Source: Bacillota bacterium (GTDB lineage Bacteria > Bacillota > Dethiobacteria > DTU022 > UBA8154). Taken from it: a stretch of DNA of 33,822 bases. Positions 16,618 to 25,253 of the stretch are shown one piece after another. A program made the translations under genes and the position numbers. Every line of letters begins with the position of its first letter. Position 1 is the first letter of the stretch. Under the pieces are notes generated by a model, which saw nothing but the letters and a program-made list of their open reading frames with translations, did not search any database and was not told where the DNA came from. Location: contig JAAZMI010000028.1 of NCBI GenBank assembly GCA_012798895.1, positions 1 to 33,822 of the forward strand. Direction: 5' to 3'.

Positions 16618-19476
16618 CTAGATGCGCCCGGCAATGGGTTCCAGGCTGTACCAGTCCGGGCCGGCCTTCAGATCTATTTTCAAAGGCACGAGCAGAGGAA
16701 AGATGTTTTCCATCAGCTCTTTTACGCCGGCGGCAACTGCGGGCAGCTCTTTTGGAGGTAGTTCAAAGACCAGCTCGTCGTGAACCTGCAACAGCATAAC
16801 TGCAGCCAGCCCTTTTTGTTCAAAGTCCGCGTCGATCGCCAGCATGGCAGCCTTGATCAGATCGGCCGCGGAACCCTGGATGGGGGTATTGCGGGCAGCA
16901 CGCTCCGCCACGCTCCGGCGGGAAAAATTGGGGTGATTGATCTCCGGCAGATAACGCCGTCTCTTCAACAAAGTCTTCACGTACCCCTTTTCTCGAGCAA
17001 GGCGGATGCATTCGTCCGCGTATTTTTTTACTCCCGGATAACGGGCAAAATAGTTCTCAATATACCGGCGGGCCTCGGCGCGGGGAATCTGCAAGTCCTG
17101 AGCAAGCCCGTAGTCGCTAATCCCGTAAATAATGCCAAAATTTACTGCTTTAGCCCGCTCACGCATCAAGGAGGTAACCTCCGTAGGGGATACATTGAAA
17201 ACCTCCGCCGCCGTCCGCCGGTGGATATCCTCATCCTTCTGGAAAGCAGCAACCAGCCCGGGATCTTGGGAGAGATGGGCCATAACGCGCAGTTCGATCT
17301 GGGAATAATCTGCGGCCAACAGCAGATTATCCGGATGGGAGGGGATGAACGCCTGCCGTAAACGCCGGCCTTCGGCCAGCCGGACCGGTATGTTTTGCAA
17401 GTTGGGATCCTTGCTGCTCAACCTGCCTGTAGCCGTTACAGTTTGATTAAAGGTAGTGTAAATTTTTCCTGTCTGAGGATCGATCAACTTGCGCATACCC
17501 TGTAGGTAGGTGCCTTTCAACTTGGCCATCGTCCGGTATTCCATAATCCGGGCCACGATGGGATGTAGGGCAGAGAGTTCCTGCAATACCCGGGCATCAG
17601 TGGAATAACCCGTCTTCGTGCGGCGGACAACGGGCAGGCCTAATTTTTCAAAGAGGATATAGCTAAGCTGTTGCGGAGAATTGAGGTTAAATTCCTCCCC
17701 GGCCAGCTCCATGATCTCCTCTTCCATACCGGACATGTTCCTATCCATCTCCCGGGCAAGCCGATCCCAGACCTCTGTAGCAATCTTAATCCCTCTTAAC
17801 TCCATTTTAGCCAAAACATGCGCCAGCGGCATCTCCAAATCGAAAAATAGTTTTTCTAACTGCCTGTTTTCGAGATCGCCGAGGAGAACATCCCTTAAAG
17901 CAAAAAGATGACGGGAACAGAGCGTTAACAGACGGATTTCCTGCCTGCTTTCTTCCTCTGCCGGCAGGCCTCTATCCACCGGGGGCAGGGATAACCCCAG
18001 ATGCTCCTCCAAAAGAACAGGAAGGTGATACCCCGGGCGCTCTGGCTGGAGCAGATAGGCCGCCAGCCGGGTATCAAAGGCGGGGCAGGCAAGCTGGATC
18101 CCCTCTGCAACCAGAAGTTTAAGGAGAGGCTTCAGATTGTGAGTAAGCAACATCCCATGCGGGTTCTCCAAAAGTGGCTGTAATGCTTCAAAAACAGCGG
18201 GAAGGGTAACAGCGCCCCCGGCCATGGAACCCTCACCGGTTTCCTTTCCAGCACGTGCTCCGTTTAAGATAATATAATAGGCATTATCTTTCGTCGGGGC
18301 GCAAGCCAATCCCTTTAAAACAGGGCCGGTACGGGGCAAAACAGTATTGAGCAGTAGAGAAAACGGCTGCCCGGAACGCGCCTCGCGACATAACCTCGCA
18401 AGCTGCCCCAGATCATCAATGTTTTTTATAATGGTGCTCTCTTCTCCTGTCTCTTTAGCACCGGGTTCCCCGGAATAACGTTCTGTTTTTCGTGTGGCAC
18501 CATTCTTCTTTTCGTCCCCGAGCGTAAATTGGACCGCTTCCGTTGCCGGTCCGGAAAACTGCGTTTGAGGGATATTAGGTAACCTATTAAAACGGCGGGC
18601 CAGCTCCGGTATTTTTTTAGCGAGGCTTCTCAGTTCCAACCGGTTAAAAATCTGCTGCAAACCATCCCAATCCGGTTCCCTCATGCGGCAATCCGCAAGG
18701 GATAACCCCAAGGGGATATCTACACAGATCGTAGCCAACTCTTTGCTCATCAAAGCCTGCTCACCATGAATAGAGAGGTTTTCACCCATCTTTCCCGGGA
18801 TATCCCCGGCGTTTGATAACACTTCTTCCAGGGAATTGTACTTTTTTAACAACTGCAGCGCCCTTTTTTTGCCGATACCGGGCACCCCGGGAATATTATC
18901 GGAGGCATCGCCCTTAAGGGCTTTGTAATCCACCCACTGGCGGGGAGATAGACCAAATTTTTCTTGGAACTTTTCTTCAGTTAGCTCCTCCAGCCGGGTG
19001 ATGCCCTGGCGGGTAATTAGAATCTTCACCTGTGGGGAAAGTAGCTGGTAGACATCGGCATCCGCAGTGACGATGCAAGTAGAGAGGGCCTCCTTTTCAC
19101 CCTCTTTAGCAAATGCCCCCAGAAGATCATCCGCTTCATAACCTTCCATCTCCCAGACGGCAATATTTAAAGCCTGTAGGATTTCCTTAATCAGGGGCAA
19201 CTGCTCTTTAAGTTCCGGCGGTGTCTTCTCCCGTGTGGCCTTGTAATCATGGAAAACCCGGTGCCGAAAAGTAGGCGCCGGATAGTCAAATGTGGTCAAA
19301 ATATAAGCAGGGGACTGGTCTTCAATTAAACGCAACAACATATTGGTAAAACCGAGAACCGCATTGGTATGCAGGCCCTTCTTGGTCTGCAATTCCAGCG
19401 GCAGGGCAAAAAAAGCCCGGTAGACGAGGCTGTGACCATCCAAAATAAGAAACTTATTTCCGTTTTTCCACTCCAT
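16618..19476 (-). CDS. polA: DNA polymerase I
   Basis: This is the repair and Okazaki-fragment polymerase, 952 residues. The 5' nuclease domain (about 1-290) has intact motifs, for example EGYEADDLLG and GDASDNIPGVPGIG. The polymerase domain (about 550-952) has motif A DYSQIELRVMAHLS near 718, the O helix RAKAVNFGIIYG near 780 and motif C VHDELVFE near 897. The middle domain (about 360-520) has lost proofreading residues: the first motif, normally DxE, reads FSLLLNTVLP, and the second reads HNLKPLLKLL without the aspartate, while FDTRLAAYLL is kept. It therefore probably lacks 3'-5' exonuclease activity, as in Bacillus and Thermus PolA. The start has agaggaga seven bases upstream and follows a terminator. 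Confidence 0.97.
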   Translation of the reverse strand: MEWKNGNKFLILDGHSLVYRAFFALPLELQTKKGLHTNAVLGFTNMLLRLIEDQSPAYILTTFDYPAPTFRHRVFHDYKATREKTPPELKEQLPLIKEILQALNIAVWEMEGYEADDLLGAFAKEGEKEALSTCIVTADADVYQLLSPQVKILITRQGITRLEELTEEKFQEKFGLSPRQWVDYKALKGDASDNIPGVPGIGKKRALQLLKKYNSLEEVLSNAGDIPGKMGENLSIHGEQALMSKELATICVDIPLGLSLADCRMREPDWDGLQQIFNRLELRSLAKKIPELARRFNRLPNIPQTQFSGPATEAVQFTLGDEKKNGATRKTERYSGEPGAKETGEESTIIKNIDDLGQLARLCREARSGQPFSLLLNTVLPRTGPVLKGLACAPTKDNAYYIILNGARAGKETGEGSMAGGAVTLPAVFEALQPLLENPHGMLLTHNLKPLLKLLVAEGIQLACPAFDTRLAAYLLQPERPGYHLPVLLEEHLGLSLPPVDRGLPAEEESRQEIRLLTLCSRHLFALRDVLLGDLENRQLEKLFFDLEMPLAHVLAKMELRGIKIATEVWDRLAREMDRNMSGMEEEIMELAGEEFNLNSPQQLSYILFEKLGLPVVRRTKTGYSTDARVLQELSALHPIVARIMEYRTMAKLKGTYLQGMRKLIDPQTGKIYTTFNQTVTATGRLSSKDPNLQNIPVRLAEGRRLRQAFIPSHPDNLLLAADYSQIELRVMAHLSQDPGLVAAFQKDEDIHRRTAAEVFNVSPTEVTSLMRERAKAVNFGIIYGISDYGLAQDLQIPRAEARRYIENYFARYPGVKKYADECIRLAREKGYVKTLLKRRRYLPEINHPNFSRRSVAERAARNTPIQGSAADLIKAAMLAIDADFEQKGLAAVMLLQVHDELVFELPPKELPAVAAGVKELMENIFPLLVPLKIDLKAGPDWYSLEPIAGRI

Positions 19477-19492
19477 TATAATCTCCTCTCAC

Positions 19493-19519
19493 AAAAAAGA
19501 GCAGGGGTTTTTCCTGCTC
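19493..19519 (-). terminator. Rho-independent terminator between ribH and polA
   Basis: On the - strand, gagcagg and cctgctc (7-bp perfect stem, seven-base loop, 19519-19499) are followed directly by six T (19498-19493). It ends the riboflavin operon about 100 bases after ribH. It lies only about 16 bases upstream of the polA start, so polA must either be reached by read-through or start within or very near this hairpin. Confidence 0.85.
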
Positions 19520-19619
19520 CTGCCAGATATTAAAGGTTTTTGTTCACTGCGATATTCTTTTCTGTTTACGATCGGCGATCTCTACAACCCCGATGGAGCT
19601 GGTGCAGAGGCGGGATAGC

Positions 19620-20087
19620 CTAGACAATTTTTTTAATGAGGCTCACCATCTCTATAGCTCCCAGGGCGGCATCCCACCCTTTGTTTCCTGCTTTTGTCCC
19701 GGCCCTTTCAATAGCTTGCTCCAAAGTATCGCTGGTTATCACGCCAAACATCACCGGTGTCTCCGCTTCCAATCCAACCAGAGCGATGCCTTTCGTTACT
19801 TCGGAGGCAATATAGTCGAAATGCGGCGTATCACCCCTGATTACAGCCCCCAGACAGACGACGGCATCGTAACGATTACTTTTCACCATCTTTTTGGCGA
19901 TAAGGGGGATCTCAAAGGCGCCCGGCACCCAGACAATCTCGATGTCTTCTTCCCTGGCCTCATGCCTTTTTAGAGCATCCAAGGCACCGGTCAAAAGCTT
20001 GCCGGAGATAAATTCATTAAAACGGCTGACCACAAGGCCAAAACGGAACCCTTTGGCATGAAGATGCCCTTCAAATTGTTTATACAA
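19620..20087 (-). CDS. ribH: 6,7-dimethyl-8-ribityllumazine synthase
   Basis: Lumazine synthase condenses the pyrimidinedione with 3,4-dihydroxybutanone phosphate, one step before riboflavin. It has 155 residues, the standard length. The motifs VVSRFNEFI, the substrate-binding [34 protein letters not shown] (with the conserved histidine) and [13 protein letters not shown] are all present. The enzyme normally assembles into a 60-mer capsid. The start appears to be TTG with aaggcggtg upstream. It is the last gene of ribD-ribE-ribBA-ribH and is followed by a clear terminator. Confidence 0.96.
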   Translation of the reverse strand: MYKQFEGHLHAKGFRFGLVVSRFNEFISGKLLTGALDALKRHEAREEDIEIVWVPGAFEIPLIAKKMVKSNRYDAVVCLGAVIRGDTPHFDYIASEVTKGIALVGLEAETPVMFGVITSDTLEQAIERAGTKAGNKGWDAALGAIEMVSLIKKIV

Positions 20088-20128
20088 AATTACACACCGC
20101 CTTTGCTCTTTAGGTATTGAATTTTTAG

Positions 20129-21346
20129 CTAATTCTTGGTGCCACCCATCGACAGATAATGCCCCAGCTTATCTTTTTTGGTCCTTAAATAGCGGCTGTT
20201 ATAAGGACCCGGAGCGATTTCAATGGGCACGCGCTCAGTAATGGTCAACCCATAGCCTTCCAAACCTTTAATTTTACGGGGATTATTGGTCAAAAGGCGC
20301 ATCTTTCTGATCCCCAAATTCACCAAAATCTGTGCGCCCAGGCCGTAATCGCGCAGATCGGCCGGAAAGCCCAATTCTTCGTTGGCCTCCACCGTATCTC
20401 TTCCGCAATCTTGCAGGTGATAAGCCTTTATTTTATTGAGCAAGCCGATGCCGCGCCCTTCCTGGCGCATGTAGACGAGCGCTCCACTACCCTCGGCCTC
20501 GATCTGACGAAGAGCCTGTGAAAGTTGCCTGCCGCAGTCGCAGCGCAGGGAACCAAGCACATCCCCGGTAAAACATTCGGAGTGAACCCTGACCAACACC
20601 GGCTTGTCTGAATCGATCTCCCCTTTCACCAGGGCCAGATGAGTTTTATTATCCAGCGAATTATCGTAGGCAATTAGCTTAAAATCGCCGTGGACTGTCG
20701 GCAATACGGTCTCCGCCGCCCGCCAGACCAGCGTCTCCTTCTTCATCCGGTACTGGATCAGATCGGCGATGGTAATGATCTTCAGATTGTGCTTTTGAAC
20801 AAATTCCATCAACTGCGGTACCCGGGCCATGGTCCCATCTTCGTTCAATATTTCACAGAGAACACCGGCCGGGTAGAGACCGGCCAACTTGGCGAGATCG
20901 ATCGCCGCCTCCGTATGCCCGGCACGACGCAGCACGCCCCCTTCTTTATACCTCAGGGGGAATATATGCCCCGGGCGGGTAAGATCGGCCGGCTCAGCCT
21001 GGGGATCGAGCAACTTTTTGATGGTTAAGGCCCTCTCATAGGCGGAGATTCCCGTTGACGCCTCCTTGGCGTCCACGGAAACCGTAAAAGCCGTTTCACG
21101 GGTATCTGTACTATGCATGACCATCGGCGGCAGATCCAATTCCTCGACGCGCTGGGGGGTTAGGGGAACACAGATCAATCCCCGGCCATAACGAGCCATG
21201 AAATTAACCTCTTCCGGCGTGGCCATCTCCGCAGCCATGATCAGATCTCCCTCGTTTTCCCTGTCTTCATCGTCGACCACGACGATCATCTTTCCCTTTT
21301 TAAAATCCTCGATAGCTTCATCTACCGTATTAAATTGCTGCCGCAA
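20129..21346 (-). CDS. ribBA: Bifunctional 3,4-DHBP synthase / GTP cyclohydrolase II
   Basis: This is a 405-residue fusion of both entry enzymes of riboflavin synthesis. The RibB half (about 1-200) shows [13 protein letters not shown] and [24 protein letters not shown]. The RibA half (about 205-400) has the zinc ligands in [20 protein letters not shown], the arginine finger region [13 protein letters not shown] and [13 protein letters not shown]. The start is a TTG with aggaggcg eight bases before it. It lies between ribE and ribH with short gaps (35 and 41 bases), in the standard Bacillus order. Confidence 0.97.
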   Translation of the reverse strand: MRQQFNTVDEAIEDFKKGKMIVVVDDEDRENEGDLIMAAEMATPEEVNFMARYGRGLICVPLTPQRVEELDLPPMVMHSTDTRETAFTVSVDAKEASTGISAYERALTIKKLLDPQAEPADLTRPGHIFPLRYKEGGVLRRAGHTEAAIDLAKLAGLYPAGVLCEILNEDGTMARVPQLMEFVQKHNLKIITIADLIQYRMKKETLVWRAAETVLPTVHGDFKLIAYDNSLDNKTHLALVKGEIDSDKPVLVRVHSECFTGDVLGSLRCDCGRQLSQALRQIEAEGSGALVYMRQEGRGIGLLNKIKAYHLQDCGRDTVEANEELGFPADLRDYGLGAQILVNLGIRKMRLLTNNPRKIKGLEGYGLTITERVPIEIAPGPYNSRYLRTKKDKLGHYLSMGGTKN

Positions 21347-21381
21347 AACTCTCGCCTCCTGTCTTTCTACCCCTGCCGTAT

Positions 21382-22083
21382 TTAAAAAAACCCTTTCTTT
21401 TTCAGAAGAGTATAGGTGATGCTGTCCCCAGCCTGCCGGTCGACCGCCCCTGAAGCACCGTCTCGCCCCACAGGCTGAAGGTTTTTATTGTCAAAAAGTT
21501 CTGCACAGAACTTCTGTACATATTTACCGAGCAGATCCGCCTCCAGGTTAACCTTGTCCCCGGGCTTTTTACAACCCAACGTGGTGAGCTTGGCGGTATG
21601 GGGAATCAGCGAAATATTAAAAAAATCTTTCTCCACCTCTACCACTGTAAGGCTGACGCCGTCCACCGCGATGGAACCCTTGGGGATGAGGTAGTTCATC
21701 ACCGCCGCAGGGGCACCGATCTCCAGCCACAAAGCGTTGCTTTCTTTTCTTTGGGCCAGAATTTTCCCCGTGGCATCGATGTGGCCGCTGACAAAATGCC
21801 CGCCCAGGCGGCCTCCCGCCGGCAAGGCTCTCTCCAGGTTAACTTTATCCCCGTTTTTAAGTTCGTTTAAATTAGTCTTACGCAATGTCTCCGGCATGAC
21901 ATCCGCATAAAAATAGGTGGGGAATACTTGTGCCACCGTCAGGCAGACACCATTAACGGCCACGCTATCCCCCACTTCCAGCCCCGGCATCACCTTTTTC
22001 CCTTTAATAAACAGGGCGATGCTATCTCTGGCCTGTTGCCGACCGGATATCTCCCCCAATTCCTCCACTATCCCGGTAAACAA
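21382..22083 (-). CDS. ribE: Riboflavin synthase alpha subunit
   Basis: This enzyme dismutates two lumazine molecules into riboflavin. It consists of two lumazine-binding barrels. The first begins [12 protein letters not shown] with the motif [12 protein letters not shown]; the second has [15 protein letters not shown] and [14 protein letters not shown]. The length of 233 residues includes a tail of about 30 residues beyond the usual end that reads [16 protein letters not shown] and has no recognised motif. The start is TTG, preceded by gaggagggagg. It begins inside ribD, overlapping it by 62 bases. Confidence 0.95.
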   Translation of the reverse strand: MFTGIVEELGEISGRQQARDSIALFIKGKKVMPGLEVGDSVAVNGVCLTVAQVFPTYFYADVMPETLRKTNLNELKNGDKVNLERALPAGGRLGGHFVSGHIDATGKILAQRKESNALWLEIGAPAAVMNYLIPKGSIAVDGVSLTVVEVEKDFFNISLIPHTAKLTTLGCKKPGDKVNLEADLLGKYVQKFCAELFDNKNLQPVGRDGASGAVDRQAGDSITYTLLKKKGFF

Positions 22084-23191
22084 CTTCCTCCCTCCTCACA
22101 GGGTAACCGATTATTAACAGGTCATCGTCAAGCTGCTTTAACTCCAAATCCTGCACCTTCCATGATTCCTTAAGCTTGTAGATCCCGGCCCCGCCTACAG
22201 GGGTGGGGGCTTTTTCCCCGCCCAGCAGGAAGGGCGCGATGAAAAAATAAACCTTGTCGATCAGGCCTTCGTTTAAAAAGGAATAGTTCAAGGTGCCGCC
22301 GCCCTCCACGAGGAGAGCACTGATCTCTTTTTCCCCCAGAGCAAGCAATAATTCTTGAAGATCGACCTGTTCACCCCGGGAGGGGAGAACTAGCACCTCC
22401 ACCCCCGCTTCTTGATAGGTATCTATCTTTTCCGGGGCGGCAAGCTCTGTTGTCGCCAAAATTGTCTTTGTTTCGCGAGCCGTTTTTACCACCTTGCTGT
22501 TTAAAGGCATCCGGCCCCGGCTGTCGACGATGATGCGCGCCGGATTGGCCACCCCTTCATCGCCGAGCCGCACCGTAAGCAGTGGATCATCCCGTAAGAT
22601 GGTGTTGATCCCGACCATAATCCCATCAGAGGCCGCACGCAGGTGATGGGCAAATTTACGGGATTTTTCACCGCTAATCCAACGCGATTCACCAGTAGTG
22701 GTGGCAATCTTGCCATCGAGGCTCATCGCAGCCTTAACCATTACAAAGGGCATCTTTGTCGTGATATATTTAATAAAAATTTCATTCAGGCGCCGGGCCT
22801 TCTCCTCCAGAACGCCCACCTTGACCTTGATGCCTGCCTCTTTAAGTTTGCGTATTCCCTGCCCTGAAACAAGCGGGTTGGGATCCACCATAGACAGGAC
22901 CACCCTGCGGATTCCAGCGTGCAAGATCGCCTCTGTGCACGGCGGGGTCCGGCCCTGATGAGAGCAGGGTTCCAGGTTAGTGTATAGCGTGGCATGACGG
23001 GCCTTGTCCCCGGCCTCCGATAAAGCAACAATCTCTGCATGTTGATCCCCGGCCTTTTTGTGGAAACCCGTACCCACAACCTCTCCGCCTTTTACAATTA
23101 CAGCCCCGACCATGGGATTGGGGTTAGTTTTTCCGCAACTCCGGCGGGCAAGATCCAAGGCCATCCACATATATCGCTCGTCCGGATCCAT
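22022..23191 (-). CDS. ribD: Bifunctional pyrimidine deaminase/reductase
   Basis: RibD carries out the deamination and side-chain reduction after GTP cyclohydrolase II. The deaminase domain (about 1-145) has zinc ligands in HAEIVAL and EPCSHQGRTPPCTEAI. The reductase domain (about 148-365) starts at KAAMSLDGKIAT, with SDGIMVGINTILRDDPLLTVR and the NADPH-region LLVEGGGTLNYSFL. The last 24 or so residues, after the expected end near DDLLIIGYPV, are encoded inside ribE in another frame. The ATG at 23191 has gaggtgagg upstream and a sigma-A-like promoter directly in front. No FMN riboswitch fits in the 64-base gap to rpe. Confidence 0.96.
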   Translation of the reverse strand: MDPDERYMWMALDLARRSCGKTNPNPMVGAVIVKGGEVVGTGFHKKAGDQHAEIVALSEAGDKARHATLYTNLEPCSHQGRTPPCTEAILHAGIRRVVLSMVDPNPLVSGQGIRKLKEAGIKVKVGVLEEKARRLNEIFIKYITTKMPFVMVKAAMSLDGKIATTTGESRWISGEKSRKFAHHLRAASDGIMVGINTILRDDPLLTVRLGDEGVANPARIIVDSRGRMPLNSKVVKTARETKTILATTELAAPEKIDTYQEAGVEVLVLPSRGEQVDLQELLLALGEKEISALLVEGGGTLNYSFLNEGLIDKVYFFIAPFLLGGEKAPTPVGGAGIYKLKESWKVQDLELKQLDDDLLIIGYPVRREEVVYRDSGGIGGDIRSATGQR

Positions 23192-23231
23192 CTACCTTTC
23201 CTCACCTCTTAAAAGCCTGTATTTATCTAAT

Positions 23232-23260
23232 ATTATAACATAAATCCCCGTTTTCTTAAA
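23232..23260 (-). promoter_or_regulatory. Probable promoter of the ribD-ribE-ribBA-ribH operon
   Basis: On the - strand, a perfect TATAAT (23237-23232) lies 17 bases from TTTAAG (23260-23255), which overlaps the rpe stop codon. The -10 is consensus and the -35 matches three of six positions. The start would be near 23225, giving a leader of about 33 bases, too short for an RFN (FMN) riboswitch. Confidence 0.55.
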
Positions 23261-23924
23261 CATTCATTTCTTTGCGCGGCAGCATTTTCAAAGTCTGGAT
23301 CATCTCTCGGGGCTCTTCGGAACCAAAAAGGGCTGAACCTGTTACCAGCACATCCGCCCCTGCAGCTACTACCTGTGCAGCATTCCCCTCGTTAATACCG
23401 CCGTCCACCTGTATCTTAAAATTCAGGCCGTGCCTCTTTTTCTTCTGTGCCAGATCTCTTATCTTCGGCAAAACAGCGGGGATAAAACTTTGCCCGCCGA
23501 ACCCGGGATTAACAGACATAATCAAGACGAGATCCAACCCGGCGGCAACATATTCCAGACAGCTCAGGGGAGTAGCCGGATTTAAAGCAACCCCGGCTTT
23601 GCAGCCCATTTTCTTGATGGACTGGATCACCCGGTGCAAGTGGGGACAAGTTTCGGCATGGACTGTAAGCATCTGCGCACCAGCCTGGTGAAATTGATGC
23701 AGGAAATCCTGGGGACGTTCGATCATCAGATGGACATCGAAAAAAAGATTCACCCGCCCCTGCAGGGCCTGAACCACCGCCGGGCCAAAAGTAATATTGG
23801 GAACAAAATGCCCGTCCATCACATCGATATGCAACCAATCGGCGCCAAAACTTTCCATGCGCTTTGCCTCCTGCAAAAGGCAGGCAAAATCAGCAGCCAG
23901 GATAGAAGGCGCAATCTTAACCAC
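23256..23924 (-). CDS. rpe: Ribulose-phosphate 3-epimerase
   Basis: Rpe interconverts ribulose-5-phosphate and xylulose-5-phosphate in the pentose phosphate pathway, so it can control ribulose-5-phosphate supply to riboflavin synthesis downstream. The protein is a 222-residue TIM barrel. Its motifs are APSILAADF, the metal-binding LHIDVMDGHFVPNITFGP, DVHLMIERP, LIMSVNPGFGGQSF and QVDGGINEGNA followed by GADVLVTGSALFG. The start is GTG with aggaggag about eight bases upstream. In Firmicutes, rpe normally follows rsgA directly. Here a 400-base repeat-bearing spacer separates them. Confidence 0.96.
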   Translation of the reverse strand: MVKIAPSILAADFACLLQEAKRMESFGADWLHIDVMDGHFVPNITFGPAVVQALQGRVNLFFDVHLMIERPQDFLHQFHQAGAQMLTVHAETCPHLHRVIQSIKKMGCKAGVALNPATPLSCLEYVAAGLDLVLIMSVNPGFGGQSFIPAVLPKIRDLAQKKKRHGLNFKIQVDGGINEGNAAQVVAAGADVLVTGSALFGSEEPREMIQTLKMLPRKEMNV

Positions 23925-23946
23925 GAAATAACTCCTCCTCTTAAGT

Positions 23947-23971
23947 ACACAAGGGGACGGTTCTTTTGTGT
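23947..23971 (+). repeat. REP-like palindrome with GGGGACGGTTC loop
   Basis: The arms acacaa (23947-23952) and ttgtgt (23966-23971) enclose ggggacggttctt. I recall similar ggggacggttc palindromes beside REP-associated tyrosine transposases (RAYTs) in clostridial and other genomes. That recollection is not verified here. It stands 23 bases upstream of the rpe start codon on the other strand, just before its ribosome binding site. Confidence 0.45.
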
Positions 23972-24029
23972 TGTTTGGGGAGCATGAAGGCGAGAGGGAT
24001 GATCTGAGATCGCTAAAAACCCTGGTTTT

Positions 24030-24188
24030 ATGGTTTTAACGTCCGTCGTTCAGAAACAAGGTCGAATAATACCGTATTTACAGCGCTTAAAGCAGCTTTT
24101 CCGCTTTTCTCAGGGCAACAAAACCGAGGACATCTTAAAAGTTGCCAGTATGCTAAGAAATTTAAATGTTTCTCATGCTCATCCCTAA
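24030..24188 (+). pseudogene. Short coding scrap inside the rpe-rsgA spacer
   Basis: An open frame of 52 codons on the + strand, opposite to all neighbours, runs from an ATG at 24030 to TAA at 24188. The frame is open nine codons further upstream. The product is basic, with segments like QGRIIPYLQRLKQLFRF and ILKVASMLRNLN, and has no domain I recognise. No ribosome binding site is visible. Its place between inverted repeats suggests a truncated piece of a transposon gene, but chance coding is possible. Confidence 0.25.
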
Positions 24189-24339
24189 AGCACCCCTAAA
24201 AATAGCATTAAAACGGATAAATTATCTGTCTTAAGCACGATAATTACAATATTCCCCGGCTTTGTTTTAAAAAACAACCATTATAGATCAGGGTTTTTAG
24301 TGGCTTCTGATGTCCCCTTGATACATCCCCTTTTTAAGT

Positions 24340-25224
24340 TCAGTATTTTTTTCTTTCCAGTTCTTCGATTTCTTCCAAAAAATCGAGGTAGTGATTATAT
24401 CTCCAGGTGGCTATTTTCCCCTTTTGCAAGGCCTCCTTCACCGCACACCCCGGTTCGGCACGGTGCAGGCAACTACTAAAGCGGCAAGGTTCTGGAAGGG
24501 AGGCCATCTCCCGAAAGTAAGAGGAAAGCTCCTCTTTAGCTATACCTTCCAGGTTAAGTCTTTGAAACCCGGGCGTATCGACAACAAAGGTCCCCTCATC
24601 CAGCTCGAACAGCTCCACATGACGGGTCGTATGGCGGCCTCTTTTCGTTTTTTGGCTTACAGGCCCGGAAGGGAGTGCCAAACTCGGCTTGAGCCTGTTG
24701 ATAAAAGTGGATTTACCCGTACCTGAAGGCCCGGCAAAAACATTTACCTTGTTTCTAAAACCAAAGATTAGCTCGCTTACGCCCAACCCGGTCAGGGCAC
24801 TGGCCAAAACAACGTTATAGCCACAATCCCGGAATACATCGCAGATCTCCTCTATCCTATCCGTTTCCGGAACTGTTAACAGATCAATTTTATTCAGACA
24901 GATCACAGTCTCAAGACCGGCCTTTTCCACAGTAACGAGCAATCGATCTAGAAACACCAGGTCCAAAGGCGGCTTGCTGACAGATATCAGGGCTATAACC
25001 TGATCGATGTTGGCAACCGGAGGTCTAAGCAGCCGGTTCCGGCGCGGGCATACATTCTCGATCACCTTCTCCTCAGGCGCGATCTCTACCAGATCCCCTA
25101 CAAGCAGATCGAAGCCCTTTTCTTTAAAACGGCCCCGGGCCCGGCAAGGAATAACCTCCCCTGACAAGCTGAGAACAAAATAAAAGCCCCCTTTGATTTT
25201 TACTAAACGCCCCCGCCCCTGCAG
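24340..25224 (-). CDS. rsgA: Ribosome small subunit-dependent GTPase A (CTG start proposed)
   Basis: RsgA is a circularly permuted GTPase that checks late 30S subunit assembly. Motifs appear in permuted order: CLNKIDL (G4), ASALTG (G5), the P-loop AGPSGTGKST near residue 164, TKRGRHTTRHVE (G2) and VVDTPGFQRL (G3). A C-terminal zinc site (CRFSSCLHRAEPGC) follows. The first recognisable start is a TTG at 25167, but the frame upstream encodes QGRGRLVKIKGGFYFVLS, the conserved start of the N-terminal OB domain. The only start in that frame after the stop is CTG at 25224, with aaggggggg about five bases before it, giving 294 aa. A one-base G-run error joining it to the ATG at 25228 is the alternative. 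Confidence 0.93.
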   Translation of the reverse strand: MQGRGRLVKIKGGFYFVLSLSGEVIPCRARGRFKEKGFDLLVGDLVEIAPEEKVIENVCPRRNRLLRPPVANIDQVIALISVSKPPLDLVFLDRLLVTVEKAGLETVICLNKIDLLTVPETDRIEEICDVFRDCGYNVVLASALTGLGVSELIFGFRNKVNVFAGPSGTGKSTFINRLKPSLALPSGPVSQKTKRGRHTTRHVELFELDEGTFVVDTPGFQRLNLEGIAKEELSSYFREMASLPEPCRFSSCLHRAEPGCAVKEALQKGKIATWRYNHYLDFLEEIEELERKKY

Positions 25225-25253
25225 TCATACCCCCCCTTAGATCATTATTGCCC

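Larger units (their letters stand above)
23925..24339. mobile_element. Spacer with nested inverted repeats, probably a decayed small mobile element
   Basis: This spacer separates rsgA from rpe. Two nested inverted repeats are visible. The inner one is a perfect 12-bp pair, ctaaaaaccctg at 24013-24024 and its complement at 24289-24300, with weaker similarity continuing inwards. The outer one is a perfect 9-bp pair, caaggggac at 23950-23958 and its complement at 24312-24320. A 25-base palindrome (23947-23971) surrounds the left outer copy. A short coding scrap lies inside. No target-site duplication is obvious. The pattern suits a MITE or a remnant of an IS200/RAYT-type element, which is inference. 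Confidence 0.5.

Noticed and set aside
16618-19476. PolA with missing exonuclease residues as a novel defect
   Set aside because: Loss of the proofreading residues is common in Bacillus, Thermus and other PolA enzymes, so it is recorded as annotation only.
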